DNA of 64,000 nt. Origin: Anaeromyxobacter sp. Lineage in GTDB: Bacteria > Myxococcota > Myxococcia > Myxococcales > Anaeromyxobacteraceae. The notes beneath the pieces are model-generated. The model saw only the letters and a list, made by a program, of their open reading frames with translations. It made no database searches and was not told the DNA's origin. A program made the position numbers and the translations under genes. Location: positions 703,574-767,573 of the forward strand of contig JADKCZ010000002.1 in assembly GCA_016718565.1 (NCBI GenBank). The letters are read 5' to 3'. Below, piece after piece: positions 24,975 through 33,599 of this stretch (its first letter is position 1; every line of letters starts with the position of its first letter).

Positions 24975-26009
24975 TCAGCCCTTCATCACCCTGGCGAGCT
25001 CGGCGGCGACGTCGGTGTCGCCGGGCGCGAGCTGCAGGGCCCGGCGCAGCAGCGCCAGGGCCGAGCTGCCGCGGCCGGCCGCCGCCTCCTGGCGACCCAG
25101 GTCGAACGCCTCCTGGGCCTCCATGGAGCGGCGACGGGCGGCGCCCCGCCACCCGGTGCCCGCCGAGGCCTCGAGGGAGGCTCCGGGAGCCGCCTGCGGG
25201 GGCGGCTGGGCGGCGGCCGGCGGCGCGGCCGGTGAAGGTGGCGGGGCGGGCGGCGCGCTGGCCGGCGCTGGCGGCGGAAGAGGCGGCGCGGCCGAGCCGG
25301 GGACGCCTGGGGGGGCCCGGAGCGGCGGCGCCTGGGGCACCCAGGTCGGGACGGGTGACTCGCGGCTCGCGGGCGCCTCCGCCAGGAAGTAGGTGCCGTA
25401 CTCCGCCATGACGTGCTTCCAGGTCTCCGGGTGGGCGGCCGCGCCGCGCGACACCGTGAGCAGCCCGCGCGACAGCAGCGCGAAGAGGGTGCGCTGCTTG
25501 ACCGCCCAGCTGCCCTCCAGCCGGGCCCGCAGGGCGGCGATGGTGGCGCCGCCGGCGACGTGGCGCAGCAGCTCGAGCTCGTCCGGACCGAAGTCGGCGA
25601 AGCGCGGCGGGAGGGCCAGGAAGACCATGGCGTCCACCGGCAGCCGGTCCGGGACCCGCCGGTAGTTCCCGAGCCCGGGGTTGTCGGCCAGCAGCGCCGA
25701 GAACCACCGCGCGGCGGTCGGCCGCGCCGCCTGCTCGAAGGCCACGCCCAGGCGCCAGGGCGGCTGGGAGTTCACCCAGGCCACCCGGCCCGCCGCGCGC
25801 AGCGGCTCCCGGGCGGCCGGGCCCTGCACCTCCAGCAGCAGGATGGTGCCGCGCGGCTGGGGCGCCGGCGCCACCAGCTGGCAGCCGTGCGGCCCGATGT
25901 CCTCGGTCTCCGCGTCCCAGACCTGGGCCGGCGCCTGGATGCGGACGTGCACGCGGCAGCGGGACTGGGCGCGCGGCGCCCGCCGCGGGTTCACGATGTA
26001 GTCGGTCAC
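24975..26009 (-). CDS. PilZ-domain protein with Pro-rich linker and TPR-like tail
   Basis: 344 residues from the GTG at 26009. Residues 1-110 fit a PilZ domain: an RAQSR (RxxxR) motif near the N terminus, then DIGPHGCQL in the position of DxSxxG, with Ser replaced by Gly, so c-di-GMP binding is likely but not certain. Residues about 125-215 form a helical domain resembling the DUF4388/winged-helix segments seen in myxobacteria. A Pro/Ala-rich linker follows, and a single TPR-like helix pair ends the protein (AFDLGRQEAAAGRGSSALALLRRALQ...). It is divergent from the rhomboid gene. A TAGGAT -10-like element lies 8 bases before the start. Confidence 0.7.
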   Translation of the reverse strand: MTDYIVNPRRAPRAQSRCRVHVRIQAPAQVWDAETEDIGPHGCQLVAPAPQPRGTILLLEVQGPAAREPLRAAGRVAWVNSQPPWRLGVAFEQAARPTAARWFSALLADNPGLGNYRRVPDRLPVDAMVFLALPPRFADFGPDELELLRHVAGGATIAALRARLEGSWAVKQRTLFALLSRGLLTVSRGAAAHPETWKHVMAEYGTYFLAEAPASRESPVPTWVPQAPPLRAPPGVPGSAAPPLPPPAPASAPPAPPPSPAAPPAAAQPPPQAAPGASLEASAGTGWRGAARRRSMEAQEAFDLGRQEAAAGRGSSALALLRRALQLAPGDTDVAAELARVMKG

Positions 26010-26078
26010 GGGGGGGCATCCTACGCCGGCACGGCGCCGGGACGAACTCGAGGGCCGGCGCCGGGGTATCGTCCTGGC

Positions 26079-27218
26079 GTGCTCCGCACCCCCTCCCCCG
26101 CCGATCCGCCTCGCCTCTCGCCCCGCGAGTGGCTCGCCTCGCTGGCCACCACCCCCGCCTCGCTGGCCCTGGTGGCGCTGCAGGTGGGGGTGCTGGCCTG
26201 GGTGACCTTCGCCCTGGGCGACACCACCGACGGGCGGGTGCTGGTGCGGGCCGGCGCGCTGGAGCGCGGGATGGTGCAGGCGGGCCAGTGGTGGCGCCTG
26301 CTGACCGCCTCCTTCCTGCACGTGGGCTGGATCCACCTGGCGCTCAACGTCGCCTTCGGCCTCTCCTGGACCCGCGCGGTGGAGCGGCTGGCCGGGCCCT
26401 GGCGCTTCCTCGGCCTCTACCTGGCCTCCGGGCTGGGCGCCGCGGCCGCCTCCCTGCTGGCCAGCGACGTGGTCTCGGCCGGCGCCTCGGGACCGCTCTT
26501 CGGGATGATCGGCGTCACCCTGGCGCTGCACCGGCGCGCCCTGCCCGGCTGGCGCGCCTTCGCCACCAGCCCCGCCACCGTGCAGGTGGTCGGGCAGCTG
26601 GCCGCCTGGACCGTGGTGGCGGTGGTGGGCAAGCTGCCCATCGACCACGCCGCCCACCTCGGCGGCCTGGTCACCGGCGCCGCCGCCACCTGGGCGCTCA
26701 CCTCGCCGGGCCACCGCCCCCGCTGGCTGGCCTCCCTGGCCGCGCTGCTCCTGGCGGCCTGCGTCGCCGCGGTCTGGCCGCGCGCCGGCCTGTCGCGCTT
26801 CACCGGCCAGCACCTGGAGGGCCTGGCCTTCGACGCCCTCCGGCGGGAGGACTTCACGGCCGCGGCGGAGGCCCTCGGCCGGCTGGAGCAGGCCGGGTGG
26901 CGCACGCCGGAGGCCGACTACGCCGGCGGGGTGGTGGCCCTGGAGCGCGGCCAGATCGAGCGGGCGGCCGGCGTCGCCCGGGCGCTGCTGGCGGAGGGCG
27001 GCGCCGCCGGGCTGCGCGACGCCGCCGCCAACCTGCTCTACGCGGCGGGCGCCACCGCCTTCAACGGCGAGGGGGTGCCGCGCGACACCGACCTCGGGCT
27101 CCGCCTGGTGGTGGAGGCCTGCGCCGCCGGCCACCAGGGCGCCTGCCGCGCCGAGCGGCAGATCCGCACCGGCGAGCCGGCCGAGCCCCGGCCGGCCGCC
27201 CCGCCGCCCCCACCCTGA
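26079..27218 (+). CDS. Rhomboid-family intramembrane serine protease with C-terminal Sel1/TPR-like part
   Basis: 379 residues from the GTG at 26079. Rhomboid hallmarks are HLALN (86-90, HxxxN), GASGPLFG with the nucleophile Ser137, and DHAAHLGG with the catalytic His193. Six hydrophobic segments run from residue 30 to 250. The remaining 130 residues form helical repeats (ALRREDFTAAAEALGRLEQ, FNGEGVPRDTDLGLRLVVEAC) that resemble Sel1/TPR units and would lie in the cytoplasm or periplasm. It cleaves transmembrane substrates within the inner membrane; substrate unknown. The start follows TATCGT by 6 bases, suggesting a leaderless message. Confidence 0.85.
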   Translation: MLRTPSPADPPRLSPREWLASLATTPASLALVALQVGVLAWVTFALGDTTDGRVLVRAGALERGMVQAGQWWRLLTASFLHVGWIHLALNVAFGLSWTRAVERLAGPWRFLGLYLASGLGAAAASLLASDVVSAGASGPLFGMIGVTLALHRRALPGWRAFATSPATVQVVGQLAAWTVVAVVGKLPIDHAAHLGGLVTGAAATWALTSPGHRPRWLASLAALLLAACVAAVWPRAGLSRFTGQHLEGLAFDALRREDFTAAAEALGRLEQAGWRTPEADYAGGVVALERGQIERAAGVARALLAEGGAAGLRDAAANLLYAAGATAFNGEGVPRDTDLGLRLVVEACAAGHQGACRAERQIRTGEPAEPRPAAPPPPP

Positions 27219-27359
27219 ACCGCCGGGCCGGACCAGGCGCCCCGCCCCGGATGGTACCGGTCGTATGGAAGCAAACCTTTTCGCGGCAGCGGCAGCGGCA
27301 CCTGGGGGCGCAAGCGAACGTTGGCCCCACCTCGCCCGGGTGGGCCGGTGTGCCACCTG

Positions 27360-27375
27360 CGTGACACCGGTCACG
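27360..27375. promoter_or_regulatory. CRP/FNR-family-like palindrome upstream of haemerythrin
   Basis: CGTGAC-ACCG-GTCACG is a perfect inverted repeat containing GTGA-N6-TCAC, the core of CRP-type sites. It lies 81 bp before the haemerythrin start at 27456. Confidence 0.4.
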
Positions 27376-27455
27376 ATCCGGCCCTCCGCCTGTCCGTGGG
27401 ACTTGAGCGGTCTGGCGGGACGTGGTGAGACTCCGGCACCGCAGGAGGAGTGGAG

Positions 27456-27914
27456 ATGGCCGTGGCCTGGTCGCCGGAGCTGACGCTGCGTCACGAGGAG
27501 CTGGACCGCCAGCACCGCGGCCTCTTCCAGCTCCTGGAGGCCGCCGACGTGGCGCTCCGCACCGGCGCCATGCCAGACGCCCGGCGCGCCCTGGCGGCCT
27601 TCTGCGACGCCATGCTGGACCACACCGTGGAGGAGGGCCAGCTCATGGAGGCCAGCCTCTTCCCGGACCGCGAGCGCCACCGGGCGGCGCACGACACCTT
27701 CCTGGCCGACCTCCAGCAGCTGCAGGCCGAGCTGGCGGTGAAGGGCCCCACGCCGGATCTCGGCGAGTGGCTGCGCGTCCGGGTGATCGAGTGGCTCCGC
27801 TTCCACATCGCGGTGAACGACACCCGGCTGGCGGAGCACCTGGCCAGGTCCCCCGCCCGGGCCGGCTCCGACCGCCGCCCGGCCCGGCGCCCCGCCCGGC
27901 GGCCGCCGGCCTGA
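27456..27914 (+). CDS. Bacteriohaemerythrin
   Basis: 152 residues. The seven di-iron ligands can be placed: His20, His56, Glu60 (HTVEE), His75, His79, His117 and Asp122 (HIAVND). The ATG at 27456 is preferred over the GTG at 27450 because AGGAGG lies exactly 7 bases upstream. The C terminus is an Arg/Pro-rich tail of about 20 residues. Haemerythrins bind oxygen reversibly and are common in microaerophilic and anaerobic bacteria. The nearby CRP/FNR-like palindrome suggests oxygen- or redox-linked control. Confidence 0.9.
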   Translation: MAVAWSPELTLRHEELDRQHRGLFQLLEAADVALRTGAMPDARRALAAFCDAMLDHTVEEGQLMEASLFPDRERHRAAHDTFLADLQQLQAELAVKGPTPDLGEWLRVRVIEWLRFHIAVNDTRLAEHLARSPARAGSDRRPARRPARRPPA

Positions 27915-27917
27915 GCC

Positions 27918-29303
27918 TCAGCCCGGCGGCGCCGCGCCGCCCAGGGGCACGGCCCCCGCCGCCGCGGCGGGCCGCGCCAGGCCCGGGTCGGCCGGACCTC
28001 CGGCCACCGAGGGCAGCCCCTCGGCCAGCTCGAGCAGGGCGCGGGCAGGCAGCTCCAGGGGCCGCCCTCCCAGGGCGCCCGCCAGCCCCTCGACCTCCCC
28101 GCCGCCGAGGTGCCTGCCGGAGAGGCGCAGGCCGCTCTCGAGCCGCAGCGTGAAGGGCCCCGGCGGCGGGAGCACGCCGCGCCCGAAGGCCACCAGGCCG
28201 GGGTGCTGCACCCAGCCGCCCTCGGCCCGCCCGCCCCGCGACCGGAGCACCGGCGGCGCCAGGTGGACCAGCGCGGTGCGCAGGCCGGCGGCCAGCGGCG
28301 CCGGCGCGGCCCACCGCTGCACCACCTGCCCCGAGAGCTCGCGCCCTCCGGGGAGGCCGAGCTGGACCACCGTGCGCGCGCGCAGCGCCTCCGCCAGCCC
28401 GTGGTCGCCGCCGCGGCGGAAGGAGAGCGTGGCGGCGAAGGCCTCCAGCACCTCGAAGAGCCGGTCGAAGTCGCGCACCACGAAGAGCTGCGGCTGCATG
28501 TGGGTGATGTCGAAGGGCACCTCGGCGCAGCCGGCGTCGAGCGGGCGCCGGGCCACGGCGGGTCCGAGGCAGCGGGCCGACTCACCCAGCGAGCTGAGCA
28601 GGCCGGCGCCGTAGAGGCGCGGCGCGTCCATGCCGCCCACCAGGCCGTACTCGGCCGTCCACCAGTAGAGGCGGCTGGCCCGCGCCCCCTCCGACGCGAA
28701 CGGCACCGCCGCCTGGGCCGCGGCCAGCCGCCGCTCCGCCGCGGCCTCCTCGGCGGGCGCGACCCCGCGCCGCTCCTTCACCTCCGAGAGGTGGCGCACC
28801 GCCTCGAAGACCGCCAGGTCCTCGGCGGCGGGGATGGCGCGGAAGCCGACCTCCCCGCAGGCCTGCAGGTACTCGGCGTAGCGCGGGTCGGCCACGAACG
28901 GGGCGTGCCCGGCGCTCTCGTGCACGATGTCCGGGGCCGGCGTGTAGTCGAGGTGCTCCGGACGCCGGATGCCGGTGGCGATGGCCAGCACCCGCCGGGC
29001 CTGCAGCTCGGTGAAGACCGCCGGCGGGATGAAGCCGCCCACGCCCACCGCGCTCCACCCGGCGCGCGCCAGCCCGAGGTTCATCTCGTCGAGGCTGGGG
29101 ATGTGGTCCACCGTGATGCCGGTCAGGGCCAGGCCGGCCAGGTAGCGCGGATCGGCCGTGTCCGCCAGCTGGGCGGTGAGGCGCCCGAGCAGCAGGCGCC
29201 AGGTGGCCTGATCCTCGGCGGAGTAGGCCGCGTAGTCCTGCACCACCACCCAGCGGCGCAGGTGGGGTGGCAGGGCGTCGATGGCCCGTTCGGTCGGCGT
29301 CAC
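27918..29303 (-). CDS. Aromatic amino acid hydroxylase (phenylalanine 4-monooxygenase type)
   Basis: 461 residues from the GTG at 29303, which has GAGGAGG 7 bases upstream. The iron ligands of pterin-dependent hydroxylases are visible: DIVHESAGH (His128, His133) and TAEYGLVG (Glu218). The catalytic domain occupies residues 1-340. The C-terminal 120 residues are Gly/Ala/Pro-rich and not part of the family core. It should hydroxylate Phe, possibly Tyr or Trp, using tetrahydropterin and O2. An O2-dependent enzyme next to haemerythrin fits a microaerobic lifestyle. Substrate specificity cannot be decided by eye. Confidence 0.88.
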   Translation of the reverse strand: MTPTERAIDALPPHLRRWVVVQDYAAYSAEDQATWRLLLGRLTAQLADTADPRYLAGLALTGITVDHIPSLDEMNLGLARAGWSAVGVGGFIPPAVFTELQARRVLAIATGIRRPEHLDYTPAPDIVHESAGHAPFVADPRYAEYLQACGEVGFRAIPAAEDLAVFEAVRHLSEVKERRGVAPAEEAAAERRLAAAQAAVPFASEGARASRLYWWTAEYGLVGGMDAPRLYGAGLLSSLGESARCLGPAVARRPLDAGCAEVPFDITHMQPQLFVVRDFDRLFEVLEAFAATLSFRRGGDHGLAEALRARTVVQLGLPGGRELSGQVVQRWAAPAPLAAGLRTALVHLAPPVLRSRGGRAEGGWVQHPGLVAFGRGVLPPPGPFTLRLESGLRLSGRHLGGGEVEGLAGALGGRPLELPARALLELAEGLPSVAGGPADPGLARPAAAAGAVPLGGAAPPG

Positions 29304-29426
29304 GTGGTCGCCTCCTCGGGAAGGCACCCGCTGCGGCGGCGCGCCAGGCGGACGGCGCGCCGACGCTCGTGTAGCGGACCGGCGCCGGTCCCGCCGCGGC
29401 CAGGCGAGGCGTGGCGGTGGCGCTCC

Positions 29427-29633
29427 CTAGCCGCGCAGCGCGCCCGGCCCGCCCAGGAGGCGGGCCGGCAGCGTGAGCACCGCCCGCAGCAGGCCGAAGA
29501 CCCCGTCCACCGCGACGCCGAGCAGGCGGAAGGGCAGCGAGAGGAGCCACACCAGCGGGTAGAGCAGCAGCGCCAGCAGGGCGAACGGCCAGCAGCAGAC
29601 CAGCAGGAGCAGCCAGAGCAGGAAGGTGACCAT
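29427..29633 (-). CDS. Small hydrophobic membrane protein
   Basis: 68 residues. It is almost wholly hydrophobic in the first 40 (VTFLLWLLLLVCCWPFALLA, YPLVWLLSLPFRLL) with two predicted membrane helices and a Gly/Pro-rich end. The purine-rich GGAAGG-like stretch lies a few bases upstream, although distorted. No family is recognised. Confidence 0.5.
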   Translation of the reverse strand: MVTFLLWLLLLVCCWPFALLALLLYPLVWLLSLPFRLLGVAVDGVFGLLRAVLTLPARLLGGPGALRG

Positions 29634-29733
29634 GTCGTTGACCCCTACGGCCCAAGCGTCCGCTTATTCCACTCGCCGGACCAGGCCCGGCCCGGGTTGC
29701 CCCGCCCGTGACACGGGGTTAGATCGTGGGCTC

Positions 29734-30132
29734 GTGAGCCCGAGCACCCGCATCCTGGTCGTCGACGACAACGCCGCGCTGCGGGAGAACCTCGCGGAGG
29801 CCCTCGAGCTGGAGGGCTGCGTGGTGGACACCGTGGCCGACGGGCACGCCGCCCTGGCCGCCCTGGGGCGGGAGCCGCTCCCCTCCGTGGTGATCCTCGA
29901 CATGATGATGCCCGGCCTGAGCGGGCCGGAGCTGGTGGGGCGCATCCGCGCCGACACCCGGCTGGCCCAGCTGAAGATCATCCTGGCCACCGGGATGCCG
30001 ACGCCGAGCGACGCCTTCCCCGTGGATGCGGTGCTGCACAAGCCCTTCGGCGTGGCCGAGCTGGTCGGTGCCGTGGAGGGGCTGCTCGGGCCGTCACGGC
30101 AGGAAGCGGGTCGCGTGGTCGGGGTCCGGTAG
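29734..30132 (+). CDS. Single-domain response regulator (CheY-like)
   Basis: 132 residues from the GTG at 29734. The acidic pair Asp11-Asp12, phosphoacceptor Asp56 (VVILDMMMPG) and Lys103 (LHKPFG) are in place. There is no output domain, so it acts through protein partners or phosphorelay. A TTGCCC-N16-TTAGAT promoter candidate precedes it, and the -10 lies only 9 bases before the start. The 3' end overlaps the convergent DCC-protein gene by 39 bp. Confidence 0.85.
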   Translation: MSPSTRILVVDDNAALRENLAEALELEGCVVDTVADGHAALAALGREPLPSVVILDMMMPGLSGPELVGRIRADTRLAQLKIILATGMPTPSDAFPVDAVLHKPFGVAELVGAVEGLLGPSRQEAGRVVGVR

Positions 30133-30585
30133 GGCGCAGGCCGGCGCGGCGCGCCGCAGCAGGCGGCGCCGTCGCGCCACCAGCCGGTAGGGCGGGTCGA
30201 GCAGCCAGGCCGGCAGCCGGGCCAGCGGCGCCGCCCAGCGCCAGGGCGCCGGCAGGTGGCCGAGCGCCCGCAGCACCGCGCGGCTCCGCAGCCAGGTGCG
30301 CCCTCCCGCGATGAGCACCACCGAGTCGGCGTCCGCCTCCAGGCCCGGGCGGCCGGCGGCCAGGCTCCGGGCCGTCTCGCCCCCGAGCGGCGCGAAGCGG
30401 AGCCGTCCCGCCGGGTCGTGGGCCAGGAGCCAGGCCACCGCGCCCCGGCAGAGCCCGCAGGCGCCATCGTAGAGCACCAGGGCGGGCGCGGCGGGGGCGG
30501 GAGCGGCGGGAAGCGGCACGGCACAGGAGATGCCGCGCGACGCGCTGGCGCGCCACGCCCTTCGGGGCGGTGCGGCGCGGGCCAC
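30094..30585 (-). CDS. DCC family thiol-disulfide oxidoreductase-like protein (DUF393)
   Basis: 163 residues if read from the GTG at 30585. The family signature YDGACGLCRGAV lies at about residues 39-50, with the CxxC pair. Helices and the terminal segment with LARLPAWLLDPPYRLVARRR are typical. The first 22 residues are basic and low-complexity, so the GTG at 30519 could be the true start. The 3' end overlaps the response-regulator gene on the other strand. Members are thought to act in redox or membrane-associated roles; precise function unknown. Confidence 0.75.
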   Translation of the reverse strand: MARAAPPRRAWRASASRGISCAVPLPAAPAPAAPALVLYDGACGLCRGAVAWLLAHDPAGRLRFAPLGGETARSLAAGRPGLEADADSVVLIAGGRTWLRSRAVLRALGHLPAPWRWAAPLARLPAWLLDPPYRLVARRRRLLRRAAPACALPDPDHATRFLP

Positions 30586-30623
30586 GGCGCTCGCCGCCGC
30601 CGCCCGCGCGCACCCCGGGGGCC

Positions 30624-31955
30624 TCAGAACTCGTAGGACGTGGCCATGAACACGTAGAGCAGGCGCTGGGTGGCCCGGGTGGTCTTGACCTGGGTGAAGT
30701 CCAGGTTGTCGGGTACCACGTCGTGACCCGTGCCGAAGCTCAGGTTGAGGCCCACCGTGGAGGAGGTCTGGGCGGTCTGCAACCCGGCCGAGGCGGAGGC
30801 GCCGTAGCGGTCGATGCGGGCGGTGTTGACCACCCCGGCCCGCCCCGGCGAGGCGGCGCGGTCGGTGAAGAGCCCGGCCCGCAGCGGGAAGCGCCCGGCC
30901 GCCACCACCTCCAGGCCGACCGAGGCGTCCAGCACGCCGAGCTGGACCACCCGCCGCTCCAGCCCCTCGGCCGCACGGTCCGCGTCGTCCACCACGGTGC
31001 GCGGCAGCCGCCAGATCAGGTCGGCCGCCAGGGTGAGCGCACCTCGCGTCCAGGCCACGCCTCCCCGCAGGCGGGCCGGCTCGGTGGGGGCGGCGTCCAG
31101 CCCGTCCTCGTTGACCACCTCGGCCACCGCGGGGGCGCCGGGCGCCGACAGGCCGGCGCCGGTGGTGGCGCGCGAGTAGACCCGCCGCGCGCCGAAGCCC
31201 AGCGCCGGCGAGGTGACCGAGAGCCCGAGGTGGAGGCCGGGCGCCGCGTCCCAGCGCAGGCCGGCGGCGAGCACCGCGCCGTAGGAGGTCGAGTCGACCC
31301 GCTGGGTGATGGTGGCGAAGCGGGAGGGGTCGGTGGCGTCGATCACCGTGAGGTCGAAGGAGTCGAGCGCGGTGCGGACCAGGCCGTAGGCCGCCACGCC
31401 CACCGCGACGGCTCCGGCGCGGCGCGCCCAGGTGGCGTTGAACCAGAGGGTCTGCTGCGTGCTGGTGAACAGGAAGGCGTTCTGCGGGGAGCCCAACCGG
31501 TCGCGGTCGTCCGCCGAGAAGCCGTCCGGCAGGTAGACCCCGACGCCCAGCGCCTGGGACTCGCCGGGCGCCGGATCCGGCAGCCGCCAGACGGCCGTGG
31601 TGGAGGTCGGGAAGCTGTCGAGGGTGCTGTAGGCGAAGCGCCGGCCGTCGCCGAGCGCGTCCTCGAAGGTGCCGGAGACCAGCCCGTAGGCCGAGCCGCT
31701 CAGCGAGAGCTGGGAGCGCTCCACGAAGGCGATGCCGGCCGGGTTGTACCAGGGGCCGGCGCCGTCGTCGGCCAGCGCCGTGGCGGCCCCTCCCATGCCG
31801 GCGGCGCGCGCGCCCACCAGGTAGGGGCGGAAGTTGGAGGTGTCGGCCGCGGCCGGCGCGGCGGCCAGCAGGGCGGCGGCCAGCAGGGCGGTGGCCAGGC
31901 GCGAGGGCGGCGCGGGGAGCGGCCGGGCGGGCCGGCTGGTGGTCGGCGCGTTCAT
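30624..31955 (-). CDS. OmpP1/FadL-type outer-membrane transport protein
   Basis: 443 residues. Signal peptide LATALLAAALLAAAPAAAD. The N terminus of the mature chain (FRPYLVGARAAGMGGAATALADD then WYNPAGIAF) is the classic FadL/OMPP1 hatch region, with an NPAG motif. The rest is a 14-strand type barrel with terminal Phe (MATSYEF). It should let hydrophobic compounds such as fatty acids cross the outer membrane. It is divergent from the DUF3943 gene at 32052, with 96 bp between the starts. Confidence 0.82.
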   Translation of the reverse strand: MNAPTTSRPARPLPAPPSRLATALLAAALLAAAPAAADTSNFRPYLVGARAAGMGGAATALADDGAGPWYNPAGIAFVERSQLSLSGSAYGLVSGTFEDALGDGRRFAYSTLDSFPTSTTAVWRLPDPAPGESQALGVGVYLPDGFSADDRDRLGSPQNAFLFTSTQQTLWFNATWARRAGAVAVGVAAYGLVRTALDSFDLTVIDATDPSRFATITQRVDSTSYGAVLAAGLRWDAAPGLHLGLSVTSPALGFGARRVYSRATTGAGLSAPGAPAVAEVVNEDGLDAAPTEPARLRGGVAWTRGALTLAADLIWRLPRTVVDDADRAAEGLERRVVQLGVLDASVGLEVVAAGRFPLRAGLFTDRAASPGRAGVVNTARIDRYGASASAGLQTAQTSSTVGLNLSFGTGHDVVPDNLDFTQVKTTRATQRLLYVFMATSYEF

Positions 31956-32051
31956 GGGCACCGGTCTACTACGGCGGGGGGTGGGTCGGCGCGCCGAGTC
32001 GGCATTTTCCCGTGCAACCGGACCGGGGAGGATCGTAAAACCCGCCGTCAA

Positions 32052-33599
32052 ATGGCTCCTCCCAGCGCCGTCCGGCTCCCTCGCCCGCCCGCTCCGCCGT
32101 CCCGCTCCGCCTGCGCCCTGCCCGCGCTCAGCCTCTGGCTCGTGCTGGCCACCCCGGCCCTGGCCGGCGCCCAGGAGGCGGTGGGCGGCGCCGCGCCGGC
32201 CCCCCAGGCCTCCGGCGCACCCGCGGCCGACCTGGCGGTGCAGCCGCCCACCGCGCCCGAGCTCCGCCTCACCCCGCCCGGCGCACCCGCGGTGGCGGCG
32301 CGCCCCCCCAGCTGGTGGCTCCCGCCGCTCGAGCTGGTGGGGGTCAGCACCGTCCTGAGCCTGTGGGGCCGCACCATGATCGATGACCCCACCTTCCACT
32401 CCACCTGGGCCAGCTTCAAGGATCACCTCAACGGGCCGTGGTGGTACGACGAGGACAAGTTCGCCACCAACCAGTTCGGCCACCCGTACCAGGGGCACCT
32501 CTACTTCTCGACGGCGCGCACCCTCGGCCACGGGTTCTGGGTCTCCTCGGCCTTCGCCTTCACCGGCAGCCTGCTCTGGGAGACGGCCGGGGAGCTGGAG
32601 CCGCCCTCGGTGAACGACCAGATCACCACCACCGTGGCCGGGTCCTTCCTGGGCGAGATCCTCTTCCGCCTCGCCAACCGGGTGCTGGACGACGGCGGCG
32701 GCGCGCCCTCCCGCTGGCGCCAGCTGGGGGCCGCGGCGGTCTCGCCTGTCAACGGGTTCAACCGCGTGCTCCACGGCGACCGCTACCGCCCGCCGCCCGA
32801 GGACCTGCCCCTCACCGGCGAGCTGACGCTCGGCTTCCAGTACGCCGGCGCCTCGAAGCAGGACGGCACCAGCCTGGGGCACACCCAGACCGGCCTGGTG
32901 AGTGCCAAGGTGGTGCAAGGGCACCCGGGCAGCGGCCACGGCTTCCGCGCCCCCTTCGACTACTTCGACGTGCGGGCCCAGATCGGCCTGAGCGAGGACG
33001 CCGGCGGGGCCAGCGCCACCGGGAACTTCTCCATCCACGGGCTGCTGGTCGGGGCGCCCTTCGGGGTGGGGCAGGCCAAGGGCCTGTGGGGGCTCTACGG
33101 CACCTACGACCTGCTCACCCCCACCCTGTTCCGGGCCAGCTCCTCGGCGCTGGGGATCGGCGCCGTGTACCACGTGCCGCTGGGCGGGGACTTCCTCCTG
33201 CAGGGCCAGGCCATCCTCTCGGCGGGCTACGGGGCCGGCGGCTCGCTGCAGGACCCGGTGGGACGGCGCGACTACCACTTCGGGCTGCAGGCCGTGGTGT
33301 TCACCAACATCGGGGTGGTCTGGCGCGACACCCTCTGGCTCGAGGCGCTGGGCCGGGAGTACTTCGTCTCCGGGAGCGCCACGGCCGAGAGCGGGTCGTG
33401 GGAGGACATGACCTTCAGCCAGCTCGACCTGACCTGGCGCTTCTCCGGGCCGCACTCGGTGAAGCTCGAGACCAGCGCGGAGCGGCGGCAGGCCCGCTAC
33501 CCGGGCCTGGAGACCATCGACCAGAGCGGGGCCACCCTGGGCCTGGCCTACGCCTACCAGTTCGGGGAGACCCTGACCTTCTCCGGCAAGGCCCCCTAG
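32052..33599 (+). CDS. DUF3943-domain outer-membrane-associated protein
   Basis: 515 residues with an N-terminal signal (LSLWLVLATPALAGAQE) and a Pro/Ala-rich linker to about residue 80. The region WWYDEDKFATNQFGHPYQGHLYF is characteristic of the DUF3943 family, followed by SLLWETAGE and barrel-like strands up to the C terminus. It is probably an outer-membrane protein of unknown function. The stop is immediately followed by the GTG of the CPBP protease gene, so the two are coupled. Confidence 0.75.
   Translation: MAPPSAVRLPRPPAPPSRSACALPALSLWLVLATPALAGAQEAVGGAAPAPQASGAPAADLAVQPPTAPELRLTPPGAPAVAARPPSWWLPPLELVGVSTVLSLWGRTMIDDPTFHSTWASFKDHLNGPWWYDEDKFATNQFGHPYQGHLYFSTARTLGHGFWVSSAFAFTGSLLWETAGELEPPSVNDQITTTVAGSFLGEILFRLANRVLDDGGGAPSRWRQLGAAAVSPVNGFNRVLHGDRYRPPPEDLPLTGELTLGFQYAGASKQDGTSLGHTQTGLVSAKVVQGHPGSGHGFRAPFDYFDVRAQIGLSEDAGGASATGNFSIHGLLVGAPFGVGQAKGLWGLYGTYDLLTPTLFRASSSALGIGAVYHVPLGGDFLLQGQAILSAGYGAGGSLQDPVGRRDYHFGLQAVVFTNIGVVWRDTLWLEALGREYFVSGSATAESGSWEDMTFSQLDLTWRFSGPHSVKLETSAERRQARYPGLETIDQSGATLGLAYAYQFGETLTFSGKAP

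Noticed and set aside
27230..27340. c-di-GMP or cAMP-GMP riboswitch (CAAACC and CGCAAGC-like bases before haemerythrin)
   Set aside because: The conserved GEMM core and paired stems could not be laid out; only short similarities are present.
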